Shown here: piece after piece, positions 8,913 through 18,303 of the stretch
Layout of the letters: each line of letters opens with the position of its first letter
Numbering within the stretch: the stretch's first letter is position 1
NCBI RefSeq assembly: GCF_013337185.1
Contig: NZ_SWDE01000006.1
Location: 1-64,000 of the forward strand
Reading direction: 5' to 3'
Length of the DNA: 64,000 nt
Origin: Serratia proteamaculans
GTDB lineage: Bacteria > Pseudomonadota > Gammaproteobacteria > Enterobacterales > Enterobacteriaceae
Notes under the pieces: model-generated
The model's database searches: none
Told to the model about the DNA's origin: nothing
The model's input: the letters and a program-made list of their open reading frames with translations, nothing else
Translations under genes and position numbers: made by a program

Positions 8913-10448
8913 TTAGTGAGCGCCGCCGCCCCCACCGCCGGAGCTGAATGGCGGTTTCGCCACCCAGACCAGCGCCAGCAGGATCAGGAACACCCCAGCC
9001 GATAGCCAGAATATCTCGTTAGCCGAGATAATCAGCCCCTGCGCGGTGATCTCGTTGGCGATATAGGCCGACGCCTGCTGCTTGCTCATGCCAATCTGTT
9101 CCAACTGCCGGTACATCTCTTGCGACTGCGGGCTGTAAGGGTTCACAAATTCCGCCAGCTGCGAGTGATGCTGCGATTCACGCTGAGTCCACAGCGTGGT
9201 GGTGATCGACGTCCCGATCGACCCCGCTAGCGTACGGGTAAAGTTCGACAGGCTCGACGCCGCCGCCATACGCTCCGGCGGCAGGCCGGACAGCGTAATG
9301 GTGGTCAATGGCATAAAGAAGCAGGCGATGGCGAAGCCCTGGACAAACTGCGGCCACGCCGAAGCGCCAAAGTCCATTCCCGGTTCAAACGTATAAGCGC
9401 GCCAGTAAAAGCACACGGCATACATAATGAAGCTGAAGGTCACCAGTCGTCGCATGTCGAGCCGGTTACCGAACTTGCCGATGATCGGCGACAGCAATAC
9501 CGGTATCAACCCGATAGGTGCCGAAGCCAGCCCCGCCCAGGTGGCGGTATAGCCATACACCTCCTGCAGTAGCTGCGGCAATAGCACGATAGCGCCGAAA
9601 TACAGCATATAGGCCAGGCTGATACACAGGCAGCCGACGGTAAAGTTGCGCGACTTGAACAGCGACAGATCCACCACCGGGTGGTCGTCCGTCAGTTCCC
9701 AGATGATCAGGAACACCAGCGCCACCACCGCCACTACCGTTAGCACTATTATTTCGGTGGAGTTGAACCAGTCCAGCTCCTTACCCTGATCGAGCATCAC
9801 CTGCAGCGAACCAATACCGACGATCAACAGCACCAGACCGATGGTATCGATCGGTTTGATCTCGGTTTTGGTTTCCCTGCCTTTCAACGTCGACATCGCC
9901 ACCAGGATCACTACGGCGCCAATCGGAATGTTGATGAAGAAGATCCAGCCCCAGTGATAGTTATCACTGATATAACCGCCGAGGATAGGCCCGAATATGG
10001 GCGCGACGATCACCGTCATTGACCATAGCGCCAGGGCCATCGCTCGTTTGGCGGGTGGATAGTTGTTCAGCAACAGACTTTGCGACAGCGGGATCAGTGG
10101 CCCCGCGACCACGCCCTGGATCACGCGGAAGAAGATCAGCATGCCCAGACTGTTGGAGATGCCGCACAGCCAGGAAGCGAGCACGAACAGTGCGGTGGAC
10201 CAAAGGAACAGGCGCACTTCACCGACGCGCTTCGCCAGCCAGCCGGTGATCGGGATCGAGATAGCGTTTGCCACGCCAAACGAGGTGATCACCCAGGTCC
10301 CCTGCGAGTTGGAGGACCCGAGGTTACCCGCGATGGTCGGGATCGCCACGTTGGCAATGGTGGAGTCCAGCACCTGCATAAAGGTCGCCATGGCGAGCGC
10401 GACCGTCATCCAGGCGAGCTGGGCACCTTCAAGCGGTTTCTGTGCCAA
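8913..10448 (-). CDS. emrB: Multidrug efflux MFS transporter EmrB
   Basis: Fourteen-helix DHA2 proton-driven exporter of 511 residues in the inner membrane; with EmrA and an outer-membrane channel it expels hydrophobic drugs and uncouplers. Family motifs seen: LDSTIANVAIPTIAG in helix 1, GWLAKRVGEVRLF in the 2-3 loop, and the helix 5 antiporter motif SMTVIVAPIFGPILGG. The C-terminus is a glycine run before AH, as in E. coli. The start codon is TTG, supported by GGGAGG five bases upstream and by alignment with the known N-terminus. It lies 17 bp downstream of emrA in one operon. Confidence 0.94.
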   Translation of the reverse strand: MAQKPLEGAQLAWMTVALAMATFMQVLDSTIANVAIPTIAGNLGSSNSQGTWVITSFGVANAISIPITGWLAKRVGEVRLFLWSTALFVLASWLCGISNSLGMLIFFRVIQGVVAGPLIPLSQSLLLNNYPPAKRAMALALWSMTVIVAPIFGPILGGYISDNYHWGWIFFINIPIGAVVILVAMSTLKGRETKTEIKPIDTIGLVLLIVGIGSLQVMLDQGKELDWFNSTEIIVLTVVAVVALVFLIIWELTDDHPVVDLSLFKSRNFTVGCLCISLAYMLYFGAIVLLPQLLQEVYGYTATWAGLASAPIGLIPVLLSPIIGKFGNRLDMRRLVTFSFIMYAVCFYWRAYTFEPGMDFGASAWPQFVQGFAIACFFMPLTTITLSGLPPERMAAASSLSNFTRTLAGSIGTSITTTLWTQRESQHHSQLAEFVNPYSPQSQEMYRQLEQIGMSKQQASAYIANEITAQGLIISANEIFWLSAGVFLILLALVWVAKPPFSSGGGGGGAH

Positions 10449-10465
10449 GGTAGCCTCCCACGCGC

Positions 10466-11638
10466 TTAGCCGGCATTCGCATGGATCACGTCGGCGATCA
10501 TCTGGTTAACCGGTGTCAGGTTCAACGCCAGCGCGTCGGTCTGATACAGCGGCTTGTCACGCACCACGTCAGACAGCACTCGGCCGTCCAGGTTGGTGGT
10601 GTCAACTTTCACCAGCGTCGACAGACCGATACGCAGCGGATGATCGGCGATTTGCTTGGCATCCAGCTCAATACGTACCGGCAGGCGCTGAACCACCTTG
10701 ATCCAGTTACCAGTAGCATTCTGCGCAGGCAGCAGTGAGAAGGCGCTGCCGGTGCCCATATCGATACCGACCACTTTGCCGCTGTACACCACATCGTCAC
10801 CGTAAATGTCACTGACTACGGTGGCCGACTGACCGATGCGCATATTGGCGATCTGGGTTTCTTTAAAGTTGGCGTCCACCCAAATGTGATCGGCAGGCAC
10901 CACCGCCATCAGCGGGGAACCGGCGGCGATTTGCGCGCCAACCTGTACGCTGCGGCGAGACACATAGCCGGTGATCGGGCTGATGATCTTGGTACGCTGC
11001 AACGCCAGCCAGGCGTCACGCATTTGCGCAGAGGACTGTTGGATAGCCGGCTGTTGCTCCAGCGGGGTGTTCAGCACCATTGCCTGGTTAGCGTTATATT
11101 GCTGAACCGCCACTTCCAGTGCTGCTTTGGCGCTGTCGACCGCATCACGAGCATGTTGCAGTTCTTCACGGCCGATGGCGTCAAGGCTGCCCAGTACCAC
11201 GCGGCGCTTGAGATCGTTTTCCGCCTTGCTCAGGTCAGACTTGCGCAGGGCAATGTTGGCCTGATACTGCTTGCTGTTGATGATCAGCTGGTGGGTCTGA
11301 CGCACGCTGTTGGCCAGGCCGGTTTTGGCGCGTTCAAGCGCCTGTTCGGCATCGGTCGGATCCAGCGTGAGCAGCACATCCCCCTGCTTCACATAGTCGG
11401 TATTGTCGAAGTTGACGCTGTTCACGCTACCGTTCACCTGGGCCATGATCTGCACCTGGTTACCGGACACGTAGGCGTCGTCCGTTTCCTGGTGATGACG
11501 CAACACCAGGAACCAATACACTAAATATGCCACCCCAATAACAATGAAAATAACCGTCATCAACAGCAGCCAAAACTTGCGCTGCTTCTTTTTGCCGACA
11601 GGTTGTGGCGGGGTCTGAGTCTCCGCGCTTGCGCTCAT
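10466..11638 (-). CDS. emrA: Membrane fusion protein EmrA
   Basis: Periplasmic adaptor that links EmrB to an outer-membrane channel. The 390 residues have a short cytoplasmic tail (GKKKQRK), one N-terminal membrane anchor (about residues 23-45), a lipoyl/biotinyl half near the front (VNSVNFDNTDYVKQGDVLL), a long coiled-coil hairpin (about 95-200), the second lipoyl half (ISPITGYVSRRSVQVGAQI) and a beta-barrel region. The ATG at 11638 has TTGGAG six bases upstream and gives the same length as E. coli EmrA; longer readings upstream have no ribosome site. It lies in the operon emrR-OMF-emrA-emrB. Confidence 0.94.
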   Translation of the reverse strand: MSASAETQTPPQPVGKKKQRKFWLLLMTVIFIVIGVAYLVYWFLVLRHHQETDDAYVSGNQVQIMAQVNGSVNSVNFDNTDYVKQGDVLLTLDPTDAEQALERAKTGLANSVRQTHQLIINSKQYQANIALRKSDLSKAENDLKRRVVLGSLDAIGREELQHARDAVDSAKAALEVAVQQYNANQAMVLNTPLEQQPAIQQSSAQMRDAWLALQRTKIISPITGYVSRRSVQVGAQIAAGSPLMAVVPADHIWVDANFKETQIANMRIGQSATVVSDIYGDDVVYSGKVVGIDMGTGSAFSLLPAQNATGNWIKVVQRLPVRIELDAKQIADHPLRIGLSTLVKVDTTNLDGRVLSDVVRDKPLYQTDALALNLTPVNQMIADVIHANAG

Positions 11639-11663
11639 GGTGTTCTCCAAGCTCTCTATTTTA

Positions 11664-13115
11664 TTATGCTTTTGAATCCGCAGCGACCGGGGCCTGATAG
11701 CCACCGCCCAGCGCACGGATCAGTCCTATCTTCGCCTGCAGCAAGTTGCTGTTGGCATTCAGTTCCGCCTGTTGCTGCTGCAAGAGCTGCGTCTGGCTGG
11801 TTAACAACTGGTCGCGCCCGATAATCCCTGCCTGGTATCGAGCGTTAGCGACGCGGTACACCTGTTGCATCGATTGGGACGCAGATGCCGCCTGCAGCTG
11901 CTGTTGCGCAGTGCTTTGTTGGACGGTGATGGCATCGGCAGTTTCCTGCACGGCATTCAGGATGGTTTGGTTATAGGACTCCACAGCCTGGTCGTACAGC
12001 GCGGACTCCTCACCCAGTTTGCTGCGCAGCGCACCGGCGTGGAAGATCGGCAATGAAATCGCCGGTACCACGTTCCAGGCCTGGCTGGCCGCTTCAAACA
12101 GATTCGGGCTGGTCCCACTGGTGTTGGTGGTCGTCAGGCCGGCAAAGGCTGAAATGGTCAGGCTGGGGTAAAATTCTTTGCGGGCGGCGCTGACGCGTTG
12201 GTTATAGGACTCCACCAACTGACGCTGCGCGGCGATATCCGGGCGTTTGCCCAGCAGATCGGCGGTCAGTTCACCTTTTGGCGCCATCAGATTACTGGCG
12301 GGCAGGGCCACCGGACGCAGATGCTGCATGGCGCTCGGGCCCTGGCCGGCCAACGCGGCCAACTGGTGTCTTAGTTGTTCAATCTGCGACTGCAGTTGCA
12401 GGATCTGCTGCTTGGCACCGTCGGCCTGCGCCTGGCTTTGTTGCGGAACATCAACGCCGGTGATGCCGGCTTTATATTGTTGTTGGCGCAAATCCGTCAG
12501 GCGTTGGTTGTTGTCGACTTCCTGCTGGAGCAGTTTTTCCAGCGCGAAATTGCTCTGCAACTGGAAATAGGCGGAGGCCACCGAGCTGGTCAGCGTCAGC
12601 GCAGCCTGTTCCTGCTCGGCACGGGCCGCATCGACCTGTGCCTTGGCGGCGTTAACCTGATTGCGGTATTTGCCCCACCAGTCAAACTCATAGGCCAGAT
12701 TCAGCCCCAGCGAGTTGGATGACTCGTAGATCGGCTGATGCGGATAGCCCAACCCCAGGTTGACGTTCTGCGGAATTTTCTGGCGGTTGCTGCTGGCATT
12801 CAGATCCAGATTCGGGCCGTTGGCTGCACTGGCTTCGCCCACCACGCTTTGTGCTTCACGCACGCGCCCGGCGGCTTGCCTCAGCGTCGGTGAGCTTTGC
12901 AGCGTCTGGGTCATCAGGCTGTCGAGCTGCGGATCGTTGAGCGAACGCCACCACTGTGGGCTAACGTTCAGCGAGCTGACTTTCGGCTGTGACAATTGCA
13001 GGCTCTGCGGATCCATCAGGGTGGATTGCGGGGCAATATTGTCGGTAGAAGCGCACCCGGCCAGCAGCAATACGGCGAACAGCGGGGTGAATCTCCAGTT
13101 AAACGGGGATCGCAT
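11664..13115 (-). CDS. Outer-membrane efflux lipoprotein (NodT/OprM family)
   Basis: A 483-residue TolC-superfamily outer-membrane channel. The signal peptide ends in the lipobox LLLAGC (Cys21), so it is a lipid-anchored member like OprM or CusC, not TolC itself. Two repeats of the outer-membrane-factor domain are seen, with long heptad-rich helices full of Gln/Ala and the typical LPIFHAGALRSKLGEESALY segment. It is placed between emrR and emrA with about 21-26 bp gaps, so it is presumably the dedicated exit duct for EmrAB. The E. coli emr operon has no such gene and uses TolC. Which EmrAB partner is used in this organism is inferred from context. Confidence 0.88.
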   Translation of the reverse strand: MRSPFNWRFTPLFAVLLLAGCASTDNIAPQSTLMDPQSLQLSQPKVSSLNVSPQWWRSLNDPQLDSLMTQTLQSSPTLRQAAGRVREAQSVVGEASAANGPNLDLNASSNRQKIPQNVNLGLGYPHQPIYESSNSLGLNLAYEFDWWGKYRNQVNAAKAQVDAARAEQEQAALTLTSSVASAYFQLQSNFALEKLLQQEVDNNQRLTDLRQQQYKAGITGVDVPQQSQAQADGAKQQILQLQSQIEQLRHQLAALAGQGPSAMQHLRPVALPASNLMAPKGELTADLLGKRPDIAAQRQLVESYNQRVSAARKEFYPSLTISAFAGLTTTNTSGTSPNLFEAASQAWNVVPAISLPIFHAGALRSKLGEESALYDQAVESYNQTILNAVQETADAITVQQSTAQQQLQAASASQSMQQVYRVANARYQAGIIGRDQLLTSQTQLLQQQQAELNANSNLLQAKIGLIRALGGGYQAPVAADSKA

Positions 13116-13136
13116 AGTAGGTTACCTGAACAGAAA

Positions 13137-13658
13137 TTATTGGGATAACTGTCCTGAAACTTCCATCTGGTCCAGACGCGTTAACAGCTTGCGCGTCAGC
13201 TGTTCAAGCTGTTGCTGTTCATCATCGTTCAGCGTGGACCACAGGAAATGCAGACATTTGTGCTGCGGTGGCAGCAGTTGGTTGAGAAACTCTTCTCCCT
13301 GCGGCGTCATGTGCAAATGCAGGCAACGACGGTCATGGTCGCTTTCCCGGCGTTCAATCCAGCCGCGCTTTTCCAGTTCATCGGCAATCCGCGTGGCATT
13401 GGTGCGTGACGAGCCCAGAGCAGAGCTTAGCTCAGAAGGCTGGATGCTGTGATTCTCCTGCGCATCCAGAGTAATCAGCGCCATAAACAGTGTTTCGTTA
13501 ATCCCTTGTGCCTTGAGCATTTTATTGCGATTTTCCAACAACTTGCTTTGCATGTGCATGCACAGCCGGGTCAGCAGAATTTCCTGATAAGGAAAATCTT
13601 TCTGACGTTTTGCGCGGAAATTAAGCATTTGTTCAATGGGAGTAAACGAGCTTTCCAT
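13137..13658 (-). CDS. emrR: MarR-family repressor EmrR (MprA)
   Basis: A 173-residue winged-helix regulator that represses the emr operon and releases DNA on binding uncouplers or phenolic drugs. The winged helix lies around [36 protein letters not shown] (two adjoining blocks) with the [12 protein letters not shown] wing. The start [10 protein letters not shown] (13658) matches the E. coli protein; an in-frame ATG at 13673 would add five residues. It is the first gene of the operon followed by the outer-membrane lipoprotein, emrA and emrB. The 160 bp upstream should hold the autoregulated promoter, but I could not place an operator with confidence. Confidence 0.93.
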   Translation of the reverse strand: MESSFTPIEQMLNFRAKRQKDFPYQEILLTRLCMHMQSKLLENRNKMLKAQGINETLFMALITLDAQENHSIQPSELSSALGSSRTNATRIADELEKRGWIERRESDHDRRCLHLHMTPQGEEFLNQLLPPQHKCLHFLWSTLNDDEQQQLEQLTRKLLTRLDQMEVSGQLSQ

Positions 13659-13817
13659 AATTTGGGGCCTCATTAATTTCGTTCGAGATAGTAACGATAG
13701 TGATTAATAATGTAAATCTTCAGCCGTGCGAATAATTTAGCAATTCGTGTCATTTGTAAGTTATTTGTCAACGCCCCATTGGCGAGCGACAGCTCAGAAT
13801 GGGGATGACGGATAAAA

Positions 13818-14171
13818 TCAAAGGCTGGCAGGACCGAAAATCATAAATATTTTTAACGTTATGCCAAAGGCGAGTGCACCGATCAAGGTAGACAGAATGA
13901 TGCTTTTGCTGCGGTAAAAGCATAGCCCCAGAGCGGCGAAGCCGAGCAGGGTTGGCCACAGCTTGTCCGGTTCACGCATCACCACCGGCGTGCTGGATAC
14001 CACCAACAGTGCGCAAATGGAGGCGATACCAATGCTGTCGAGCAACAGCGCGGTTTTACCGCGTTTAATGCCCGGTTGGGCACGCGCCGGTGCCAGGCGT
14101 AAGGGCAAGTAACGGAACAGGTAATTAGCGCAACCGACCACCAGGCCAATCACCACCACATCAGTGTTCAT
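13818..14171 (-). CDS. ygaH: YgaH, small subunit of AzlCD-type amino-acid exporter
   Basis: A membrane protein of 117 residues with four hydrophobic segments and the AzlD-family front VVIGLVVGCANYLFRYLPLRL. With YgaZ it forms an exporter for L-valine (and methionine in E. coli). The ATG at 14171 overlaps the end of ygaZ by 11 bp, which indicates translational coupling. It is followed by about 160 bp before emrR on the same strand. Confidence 0.88.
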   Translation of the reverse strand: MNTDVVVIGLVVGCANYLFRYLPLRLAPARAQPGIKRGKTALLLDSIGIASICALLVVSSTPVVMREPDKLWPTLLGFAALGLCFYRSKSIILSTLIGALAFGITLKIFMIFGPASL

Positions 14172-14907
14172 CGATGGCCTCCGTTGCGGTGGGTTGGAAC
14201 AGGGCGGCAATACAGCCGGCGCTGATGCCGGCTAAAATGGCGACGGGAATAGAAAACAGCACCACGCCGAGCAGCGCGCCAGCCAGTGCGGCGAAGATAG
14301 TCAGGCTTTGTGGACGCCTGAAGGCGGCCAGCAGGAAGCTGAGGAACAGCGCCGGCAGCATAAAGGACAACGAGGCTTCAATCGCCGGGTATTGGTCCAG
14401 CGGCCCGTTACCGAACAGTGCACCGATGGCGGTGCCCGCTACCCACGACAGCCAGGAGCACAGTGAAATGCCGAGCATCCAGTTCTCGCTCCAGCTGCGG
14501 TTATTGCGCATCAGTTTGGCGGTCGCGGCAGCGAATACTTCGTCGGTCAGGCCGAAGGCCCAGAGTGCGGTTTTACCGCCCGACATGCGTGAGACGATGC
14601 GGTGGCGCAGAGCGGGGCCATACAGCAGATGCCGGATATCCATGGCCATCACGGTCAGCGCGGAAACCCACAGCGACATGCCGGCGCTCAGCAGGGCGGT
14701 GATCACGAACTGGCTGGCACCTGCATAGATAATGCAGGAAAAGAAGATGCTCTCCAGGGGGGAGAACCCCAGCTTAACGGCGCTCAGGCCAAAGGCAAAA
14801 GCCACCGGCACATAGCCGATGACGATCGGTAAACTGTCGACGATGCCGTGGGTGAAGGTCGAGCTGACGGCAGGGGGATTGAGGTTTTCTGCAGCTTGGC
14901 TTTGCAT
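14161..14907 (-). CDS. ygaZ: YgaZ, large subunit of AzlC-type amino-acid exporter
   Basis: Inner-membrane AzlC-family protein of 248 residues with about seven to eight helices. Typical segments are LPIVIGYVPVAFAFGLSA near residue 26 and the conserved TVMAMDIRHLLYGPALR loop near residue 86. It works with YgaH, encoded by the overlapping downstream gene, to export branched-chain amino acids. The order ygaZ-ygaH-emrR is kept from E. coli. Confidence 0.9.
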   Translation of the reverse strand: MQSQAAENLNPPAVSSTFTHGIVDSLPIVIGYVPVAFAFGLSAVKLGFSPLESIFFSCIIYAGASQFVITALLSAGMSLWVSALTVMAMDIRHLLYGPALRHRIVSRMSGGKTALWAFGLTDEVFAAATAKLMRNNRSWSENWMLGISLCSWLSWVAGTAIGALFGNGPLDQYPAIEASLSFMLPALFLSFLLAAFRRPQSLTIFAALAGALLGVVLFSIPVAILAGISAGCIAALFQPTATEAIDEH

Positions 14908-15027
14908 TTTTATTAGTGTCGCAGGATAGAGAGATCAATAGTTCATCTGCAGAACATTACCAGAGAGTGAGTAATGTTTATACCCTGCGGCGCTAATAAA
15001 TTCCTGATATGACTATTCGCTTGCTAA

Positions 15028-16227
15028 TCAGATTGTCGCTGGTCCTTGCGGATCATGATGCTTGCCGCACCACCAGGTCAGTAGGTTGAGCAGGCATAAA
15101 ACGCCCCCGGCAGCGGCAACGCCGGTCCAGCCCGCATGTTGATAGGCTGAGGCTGACAGCAGCGAGCCGAGTGCCCCACCGATAAAATAGCTGGTCATAT
15201 AGCCGGCGGTCAGACGGTTACGCGCTTCCGGCATAATGCGGTAAATCACGCTCTGATTGGTGACGTGTACGGCTTGTACGGCCAGATCGAGGATCAGAAT
15301 ACCGGCGATCAATGCCCATAGTGATTGTTTAGCGAAAGCGATGGGTATCCACGAAAGCAACAACAGCACCAGGCCCACGCTGGTGGTTAACCCGGCTTTG
15401 CCCTGATCCGCCAAATGTCCGGCGCGTGAAGCTGCCAGCGCACCGGCAGCGCCGACCAGGCCGAACAGACCTATCACCCCTTCGGAATAACCAAACGGCG
15501 GTGCGGCCAGTAAAAAGGCCATCGAAGTCCACAGCACGCTGAAGTTGGCGAACGACAGCGCCCCGAGTATCGCGCGGGTACGCAGCAGCGGAGTACCGCA
15601 AAACAGGGTGAAGATCGATTTCAGCAACTGCGGGTAATTCAGTCCCGAATGCTGCTTGTAGCGCGGCAGTGCGCGCCACAGGATCAGCGCCATCAGGATC
15701 ATCAATACGCTGGCGACCCAATAAATGGTGCGCCAGCCGCCGATCGAGGCCAGCGCTCCGGCCACGGTGCGTGCCAGCAAAATGCCGAGCAGCAGTCCGC
15801 TCATGATAATGCCGACGGTTTTGCCGCGTTTTTCCGGGTGTGCCAGCGTCGCCGCCAGCGGCACCAGGATTTGCGCGACCACCGAGAATAGCCCGGTGAG
15901 CGCGGTACCGAGGATCATCATCGGCAGGGTGGTGGAACTGGCGGTGATCAACATGCCGCCCGCCGCCAGCAGAGTCATAAAGACGATCAGTCCGCGGCGT
16001 TCAAACATATCGCCGAGGGGCACCAGCAACAGCAGGCCAACGGCGTAGCCCAACTGGGCGGCAGTGACGATAAAGCCGGCCTGATTCACCGATAAATCGA
16101 AGTTCTGGGCGATGGTTTCCAGCAGCGGCTGGGCGTAATAGTTACTGGCGACCGCCAGACCGGTGGCGATGGCGATCAGCACGATCAGCGCCGGGCTGAG
16201 ACCTGGCTGTGCATGTTGTTGGCTCAT
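15028..16227 (-). CDS. MFS transporter (DHA1, YgaY-like)
   Basis: Twelve-helix major-facilitator exporter of 399 residues. The N-terminus reads AIATGLAVASNYYAQPLLETI, the type found in YgaY/YtbD-like carriers, and the 2-3 loop reads PLGDMFERRGLI. It occupies the place where E. coli K-12 carries a broken ygaY between ygaZ and proX; here the frame is intact. It is divergent from a LysR gene with 104 bp between the starts, so it is probably that regulator's target. Its substrate is unknown. Confidence 0.82.
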   Translation of the reverse strand: MSQQHAQPGLSPALIVLIAIATGLAVASNYYAQPLLETIAQNFDLSVNQAGFIVTAAQLGYAVGLLLLVPLGDMFERRGLIVFMTLLAAGGMLITASSTTLPMMILGTALTGLFSVVAQILVPLAATLAHPEKRGKTVGIIMSGLLLGILLARTVAGALASIGGWRTIYWVASVLMILMALILWRALPRYKQHSGLNYPQLLKSIFTLFCGTPLLRTRAILGALSFANFSVLWTSMAFLLAAPPFGYSEGVIGLFGLVGAAGALAASRAGHLADQGKAGLTTSVGLVLLLLSWIPIAFAKQSLWALIAGILILDLAVQAVHVTNQSVIYRIMPEARNRLTAGYMTSYFIGGALGSLLSASAYQHAGWTGVAAAGGVLCLLNLLTWWCGKHHDPQGPATI

Positions 16228-16331
16228 AAGATATTAATCACAAAGAGAAGTTGAGCGCAGTATCGGGCAGGACAGCGCGTTAAACCAATGTATAATTTTC
16301 ATTTGATTAATCTCATTTTGCGATAGATACC

Positions 16332-17210
16332 ATGAACCTGAAACAGATCCGCTTTGCGCTGGCGGTAGCCGAAGAGCAGAGCTTTACCCGTGCGGCACAG
16401 CGCTGCCACACGGTACAGTCAGCCCTTAGCCACCAGATAGCCAAACTGGAGGAGGAACTGGGCTGTGCATTGTTTGAGCGTACCTCACGTCGGGTCAGAC
16501 TGACCACCGCCGGGCAGGCGTTTATTCAGCCTGCACAACGGCTACTGGCGGCGAAGCAGACGCTGGTGGAAGAAGTGCTCGCGGCCAGCGGCACGGTATC
16601 CGGCACCCTGACCATTGGCACTATTTCGACCATAAACGCGATTGATCTGACCGAAAAACTGGGCAACTTCCATCGCCACTATCCGGCGGTGAATATCCGG
16701 CTGTACGTAGGCATGAGCGAAGCATTGCTGGAAGACGTCCATCAACAAAAAACCGATGTGGCGTTTGTCGGTATCTGGCCGGGGGATATCGATATGCTGC
16801 CGGTGTCACATCGGCAGCTAACCGATGAGCCGCTGGTGGCGCTGATGGCGTCGCAGCATCCGCTGGCCAGCCGTCAGCGGGTCAATCTGCAAACCCTGTC
16901 GGAAGTGCCGCTGGTGGACTTTTACAGCGGCACCGGCGCCCGACGGCAAACCGACCGCGCGTTTCAGGCAGCGGGTATCAAGCGGCATGTCAGTTTTGAA
17001 ATTGATCATATTGAATGGTTGGAGAATTTGGTGCGGCGTGGTTTGGCGGCGGGCATTGTGCCGATTTCTACGGCGCAGCGTTTGAGTTCGCTGGTGTCGA
17101 TCCCGATTGAGGACGGTCCGCGGCGACAGGTGTATTGCGTATGGCCGCAGCCGCTGTCCAGAACCGCCGAGCGTTTTTTGCAGTTTAGTGGGATAGATAT
17201 TGCGGAATGA
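16332..17210 (+). CDS. LysR-family regulator beside YgaY-like MFS gene
   Basis: A 292-residue regulator with an N-terminal winged helix-turn-helix (FALAVAEEQSFTRAAQRCHT, residues 7-26, then SALSHQIAKLEEELGCALF) and a two-lobed effector-binding domain from about residue 90. It is transcribed away from the MFS transporter across a 104-bp shared promoter region, the classic LysR-target layout. The effector is unknown. Confidence 0.87.
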   Translation: MNLKQIRFALAVAEEQSFTRAAQRCHTVQSALSHQIAKLEEELGCALFERTSRRVRLTTAGQAFIQPAQRLLAAKQTLVEEVLAASGTVSGTLTIGTISTINAIDLTEKLGNFHRHYPAVNIRLYVGMSEALLEDVHQQKTDVAFVGIWPGDIDMLPVSHRQLTDEPLVALMASQHPLASRQRVNLQTLSEVPLVDFYSGTGARRQTDRAFQAAGIKRHVSFEIDHIEWLENLVRRGLAAGIVPISTAQRLSSLVSIPIEDGPRRQVYCVWPQPLSRTAERFLQFSGIDIAE

Positions 17211-17217
17211 ACAGAGC

Positions 17218-17245
17218 AGGGGCGCAGTGGTGAACTGCGCCCCCT
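17218..17245. terminator. Hairpin between convergent LysR gene and proX copy 2
   Basis: A strong inverted repeat (AGGGGCGCAG against CTGCGCCCC with a 7-nt loop) lies in the 40 bp between two convergent genes. The position suits a shared terminator, but neither side has a T-run, so it may stop transcription weakly or serve only to protect 3' ends. Confidence 0.45.
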
Positions 17246-17251
17246 GTGCGA

Positions 17252-18253
17252 TTACTTCTTCGCGGCTTCGGCGGCGGTTTTCACCCAGCCGTCAAAGGTG
17301 GCCTGATGCGCTTTGATCCAGCCATTAACATGGTTCTGGATATCGGCTTCGGACGCCTGACCTTGATGCATACGCAGGTTCTGCGCATTCACATCGCTAA
17401 TCGGCAGCTTCATGATGGCAAACAGCTTGGCGGCTGCCGGGTTGGCCTGCGCCCACTGTTTGTTGGCGACGATGCGCATGACGCTCACCGGGAAACCATA
17501 GTTGGCACCGTTGGGCAGCTTGGTGTCGATATCTTTCTGACTGCCAGGCAGGGAGGAGAAAGGAACTTGCAGCCAAACCACATCGCGACCCGTGACCAGT
17601 ACGTCACTGAGCCAATAAGGGGTCCAGGTGTAGTACAGGATGGGTTTGCCTTCCTTGTAGCGGGTAATGGTATCGGCAACCATCGCCGCGTAGTTACCCT
17701 GGTTGTGTTGGACGGTTTTATCCAGGCCGTAGGCCTTGATCTGGTGATTAATCACCGCTTCACAACCCCAACCTGGCGTACATCCGGTCAGATCGGCCTT
17801 ACCGTCGTCGTTGGAGTCAAACAATTTGGCAATTTTGGGATCTTTCAACTGCGCAATGTTGGTGATGTGGTACTTATCGGCGGTTTTCTTGTCGATCAGA
17901 TAACCCTGCGCGGCGTTGTTTACATAAATGCCTTCGCGATAAAATTTGGCATCACCGCCGGCGGCCTTGTATTGATCGTTGTGCAGTGGCTGCCAGTTCA
18001 CTGCCATGAAGGTTGCGTCGCCAGAGGCGATTGAGGTGTAGGCGACGTTATAGTCCACTTCACGGGTGTCCTTGACGTCATAGCCCAACTTTTCCAGCGC
18101 CTTGCTGACCAGCATCGTCTGGAAGGTTTCTTCAGAGATGGTGCTTTGCACCGGCTGAACGCTAATGCCTTTACCCGGCAAGTCCGCGGCGGAAACCGCC
18201 TGTGAGCCAATCAATGTGGTAAGGGCAACTGCCCAGATTCCTGTAGTGCGCAT
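17252..18253 (-). CDS. proX: Glycine betaine-binding periplasmic protein ProX, copy 2
   Basis: A 333-residue substrate-binding protein with a Sec signal peptide (cleavage after about SQAVSA, residue 22). Mature motifs match ProX of E. coli almost throughout: VNWQPLHN and TWTPYWLSD hold tryptophans of the betaine cage, GCTPGWGC holds the conserved disulfide, and [13 protein letters not shown] is present. This copy is closer to E. coli ProX than the copy before it. It is last in the proV-proW-proX1-proX2 array, 50 bp after copy 1. It should deliver glycine betaine or proline betaine to ProVW. Two binding proteins may widen the ligand range. Confidence 0.92.
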   Translation of the reverse strand: MRTTGIWAVALTTLIGSQAVSAADLPGKGISVQPVQSTISEETFQTMLVSKALEKLGYDVKDTREVDYNVAYTSIASGDATFMAVNWQPLHNDQYKAAGGDAKFYREGIYVNNAAQGYLIDKKTADKYHITNIAQLKDPKIAKLFDSNDDGKADLTGCTPGWGCEAVINHQIKAYGLDKTVQHNQGNYAAMVADTITRYKEGKPILYYTWTPYWLSDVLVTGRDVVWLQVPFSSLPGSQKDIDTKLPNGANYGFPVSVMRIVANKQWAQANPAAAKLFAIMKLPISDVNAQNLRMHQGQASEADIQNHVNGWIKAHQATFDGWVKTAAEAAKK

Positions 18254-18303
18254 AGTGAAATACCTTTTTATGTTATGAAGCCGGGATTTCCGGCACGTCG
18301 GGA

